Assembly: GCA_013360825.1 (NCBI GenBank)
Contig: JABWAY010000290.1
Coordinates: 1 to 5,296, forward strand
From: Candidatus Brocadiia bacterium
GTDB taxonomy: Bacteria; Planctomycetota; MHYJ01; WSZJ01
Reading direction: 5' to 3'
DNA: 5,296 nt
Below, one piece after another: positions 4,468 through 5,296 of this stretch. Every line of letters begins with the position of its first letter. Positions within the stretch are counted from its first letter, which is position 1. The notes under the pieces are model-generated. The model was not told the origin of the DNA. It was given only the letters and a program-made list of their open reading frames with translations, and did no database searches. The position numbers and the translations under genes are program-made.

Positions 4468-5296
4468 ATGCCCGCCTCCCCCGACCCCCGGTCGCATTTC
4501 CCCGCCCTCGCGTCCGGCGTCGCCTGGCTGGACAACGCCGCGGGGGCGCAGGTCCCGCGGCGGTGCATCGACGCGATCAGCGCTTACCTTGCGGGCGGGA
4601 CGGGGAATGTGTGGCAGGCGTATCCGGCGTCCCGCGCGGTGGACGCGATCAAGGTGCGGGTGCGGGAAGAGACGGCGGCGTTTCTCAACTGTCGACCCGG
4701 GGAGGTCGCGATCGGGACGAGCAGCACGGCGCTGGCGTTCCAGCTGGCGCGGGCGTTTTCGCGGATGTGGGGGGCGGGGGACGAGGTGGTGATTTCGGAG
4801 CTGGAGCACGAGGCGAACGCGAGCCCGTGGCGGGGGCTGGAGCGGCAGGGGGTGGCGGTGCGGGTCTGGCGGGCGCGGTGGCCCGAGGGGCGGCTGTCGC
4901 TCGATGCCCTGGCTGCCCACGCCCTGGCCCTGTTCCTGGCGCAGCTCTCCAACCTGATGGCCGGCAACATCTCGATCGTGCACGGTGTGATCGGCTCGTC
5001 GCGCACCTTCATGGGCGAGGAGTCGGCAGGCGTCGACGCGGTGCGCATCGCGATGTCGCGGATCGCCGCCGGACAGAGCCGGATCGCGCTGGTGGGCGGC
5101 GCCTACAATGCCGAGCGCTGGGACATCGTACAGCATCTCGTGATGGGCGGCGTGCTGCGCCACGGCGAGCCGACCGGCGTGTGGGAGCGGGCCGGCGACG
5201 GCGGCGGCATGGAGCTCGGCACCATCGGCGCCTTCCTGGTGCTGGAGGAGCGCCGGCATGCCGAGGCGCGCGGCGCCAAGCCCTTCGCGCGTATCT
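4468..5296 (+). CDS. Chimeric open frame: N-terminal part of a cysteine-desulfurase-like aminotransferase joined to a ketoacyl-synthase-like fragment; runs off the window
   Basis: Residues 1 to about 150 match the start of class V, PLP-dependent, cysteine-desulfurase-like proteins of the VC1184 group (TIGR01976). The signs are RSHFPAL at 8-14, WLDNAAGAQVP at 20-30, GTSSTALAFQLAR at 83-95 in the cofactor phosphate-binding region, and ELEHEANASPW at 111-121. Intact members run about 400 residues and carry the PLP lysine and Asp/His sites in the next 100 residues. Those are absent here. From about residue 153 (base 4924) the frame becomes a beta-ketoacyl-ACP synthase (see the entry for 4921-5296). 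Codon habit changes at the same place, from G-ending codons (GCG, GTG, CGG, GGG) to C-ending ones (ATC, GCC, GGC). Neither half could be catalytic alone, and no such fusion is known to me. I regard the first 150 residues as a real gene cut by a join. Confidence 0.7.
   Translation, partial: MPASPDPRSHFPALASGVAWLDNAAGAQVPRRCIDAISAYLAGGTGNVWQAYPASRAVDAIKVRVREETAAFLNCRPGEVAIGTSSTALAFQLARAFSRMWGAGDEVVISELEHEANASPWRGLERQGVAVRVWRARWPEGRLSLDALAAHALALFLAQLSNLMAGNISIVHGVIGSSRTFMGEESAGVDAVRIAMSRIAAGQSRIALVGGAYNAERWDIVQHLVMGGVLRHGEPTGVWERAGDGGGMELGTIGAFLVLEERRHAEARGAKPFARI
4906..4928 (+). repeat. 8-base direct repeat GCCCTGGC at the aminotransferase/synthase join
   Basis: GCCCTGGC occurs at 4906-4913 and again at 4921-4928, exactly where family identity switches. 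Short shared sequence at a join fits illegitimate recombination, template switching or a misassembly. In GC-rich DNA an 8-base repeat may also be chance. Confidence 0.4.
4921..5296 (+). other. Internal fragment of a beta-ketoacyl-ACP synthase-like protein (FabF2XL/chain-length-factor style), Cys replaced by Glu
   Basis: From LFLAQLSNLMAGNISI (155-170 of the open frame) the sequence aligns without gaps to the FabF region LINLASGQVSIKYG. It continues through GSSRTFMGEESAG, IALVGG at 206-211 and GAFLVLEERRHAEARGAKPFA at the end, which matches the FabF 'GAGxLVLEExEHAxxRGA' block. The position of the nucleophilic Cys (TACAT in FabF) is Glu185, so this would not condense acyl chains by itself. Chain-length-factor-like partners also lack the Cys. 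The style resembles the second synthase of rhizobial acpXL/lipid A very-long-chain fatty acid clusters, judged from memory. The N-terminal third of the family is missing, and the C-terminal His/His half lies beyond the window. Confidence 0.8.

Noticed and set aside
3604..5259. 551-codon minus-strand open frame crossing three genes and the chimeric join
   Set aside because: Arg/Pro/His-rich shadow translation. A frame spanning a break between unrelated sequences cannot be a conserved gene, and the plus-strand frames have family matches.

Overview
The window reads as a mosaic of three stretches that differ in base composition, codon habit and translation-initiation style. All are bacterial. I see no tRNA, rRNA, CRISPR array or insertion sequence. 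No stretch longer than about 155 bases lacks a gene call.

Stretch A (about 1-2220) is moderately GC-rich: lines 841-900 and 1381-1440 count to 31/60 and 33/60 G+C. It holds a tightly packed plus-strand operon. The 3' end of an unrecognised gene overlaps, through ATGA, the start of a 253-residue cysteine-containing helical protein. That gene in turn overlaps by 20 bases a 439-residue secreted protein that looks like a sialidase-type (BNR/Asp-box) beta-propeller. Only the third gene gives any fold hint. The second gene has a good Shine-Dalgarno site.

Stretch B (about 2221-4920) is clearly GC-richer (line 3421-3480 counts to 41/60) and strongly GC3-biased. It holds a minus-strand secreted serine hydrolase of the class C beta-lactamase/PBP-like family. 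Divergent from it is a small PGPGW-like inner-membrane protein, followed by the N-terminal part of a cysteine-desulfurase-like class V aminotransferase (TIGR01976/VC1184 type). All three B genes have a TANNNT hexamer 6-7 bases before the ATG and no Shine-Dalgarno site, the layout expected of leaderless mRNAs. This initiation style suggests a high-GC phylum in which leaderless transcripts are common. The phylum cannot be fixed from the sequence.

Stretch C (about 4921-5296) is a fragment of a beta-ketoacyl-ACP synthase-like protein in an alphaproteobacterial style, with Glu where the catalytic Cys should be. It is joined in frame to the truncated aminotransferase. The join removes the PLP lysine half of one enzyme and the N-terminal part of the other, so a working two-domain enzyme is unlikely. 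An assembly or library chimera, or a recent illegitimate recombination, is the simplest reading.

The A/B boundary just after 2220 is also suspicious, because a minus-strand coding-like signal appears to be cut there. Gene neighbourhood across about 2220-2250 or across about 4900-4930 should therefore not be used to infer function. Within A, the three-gene overlap is a credible functional unit of unknown role.
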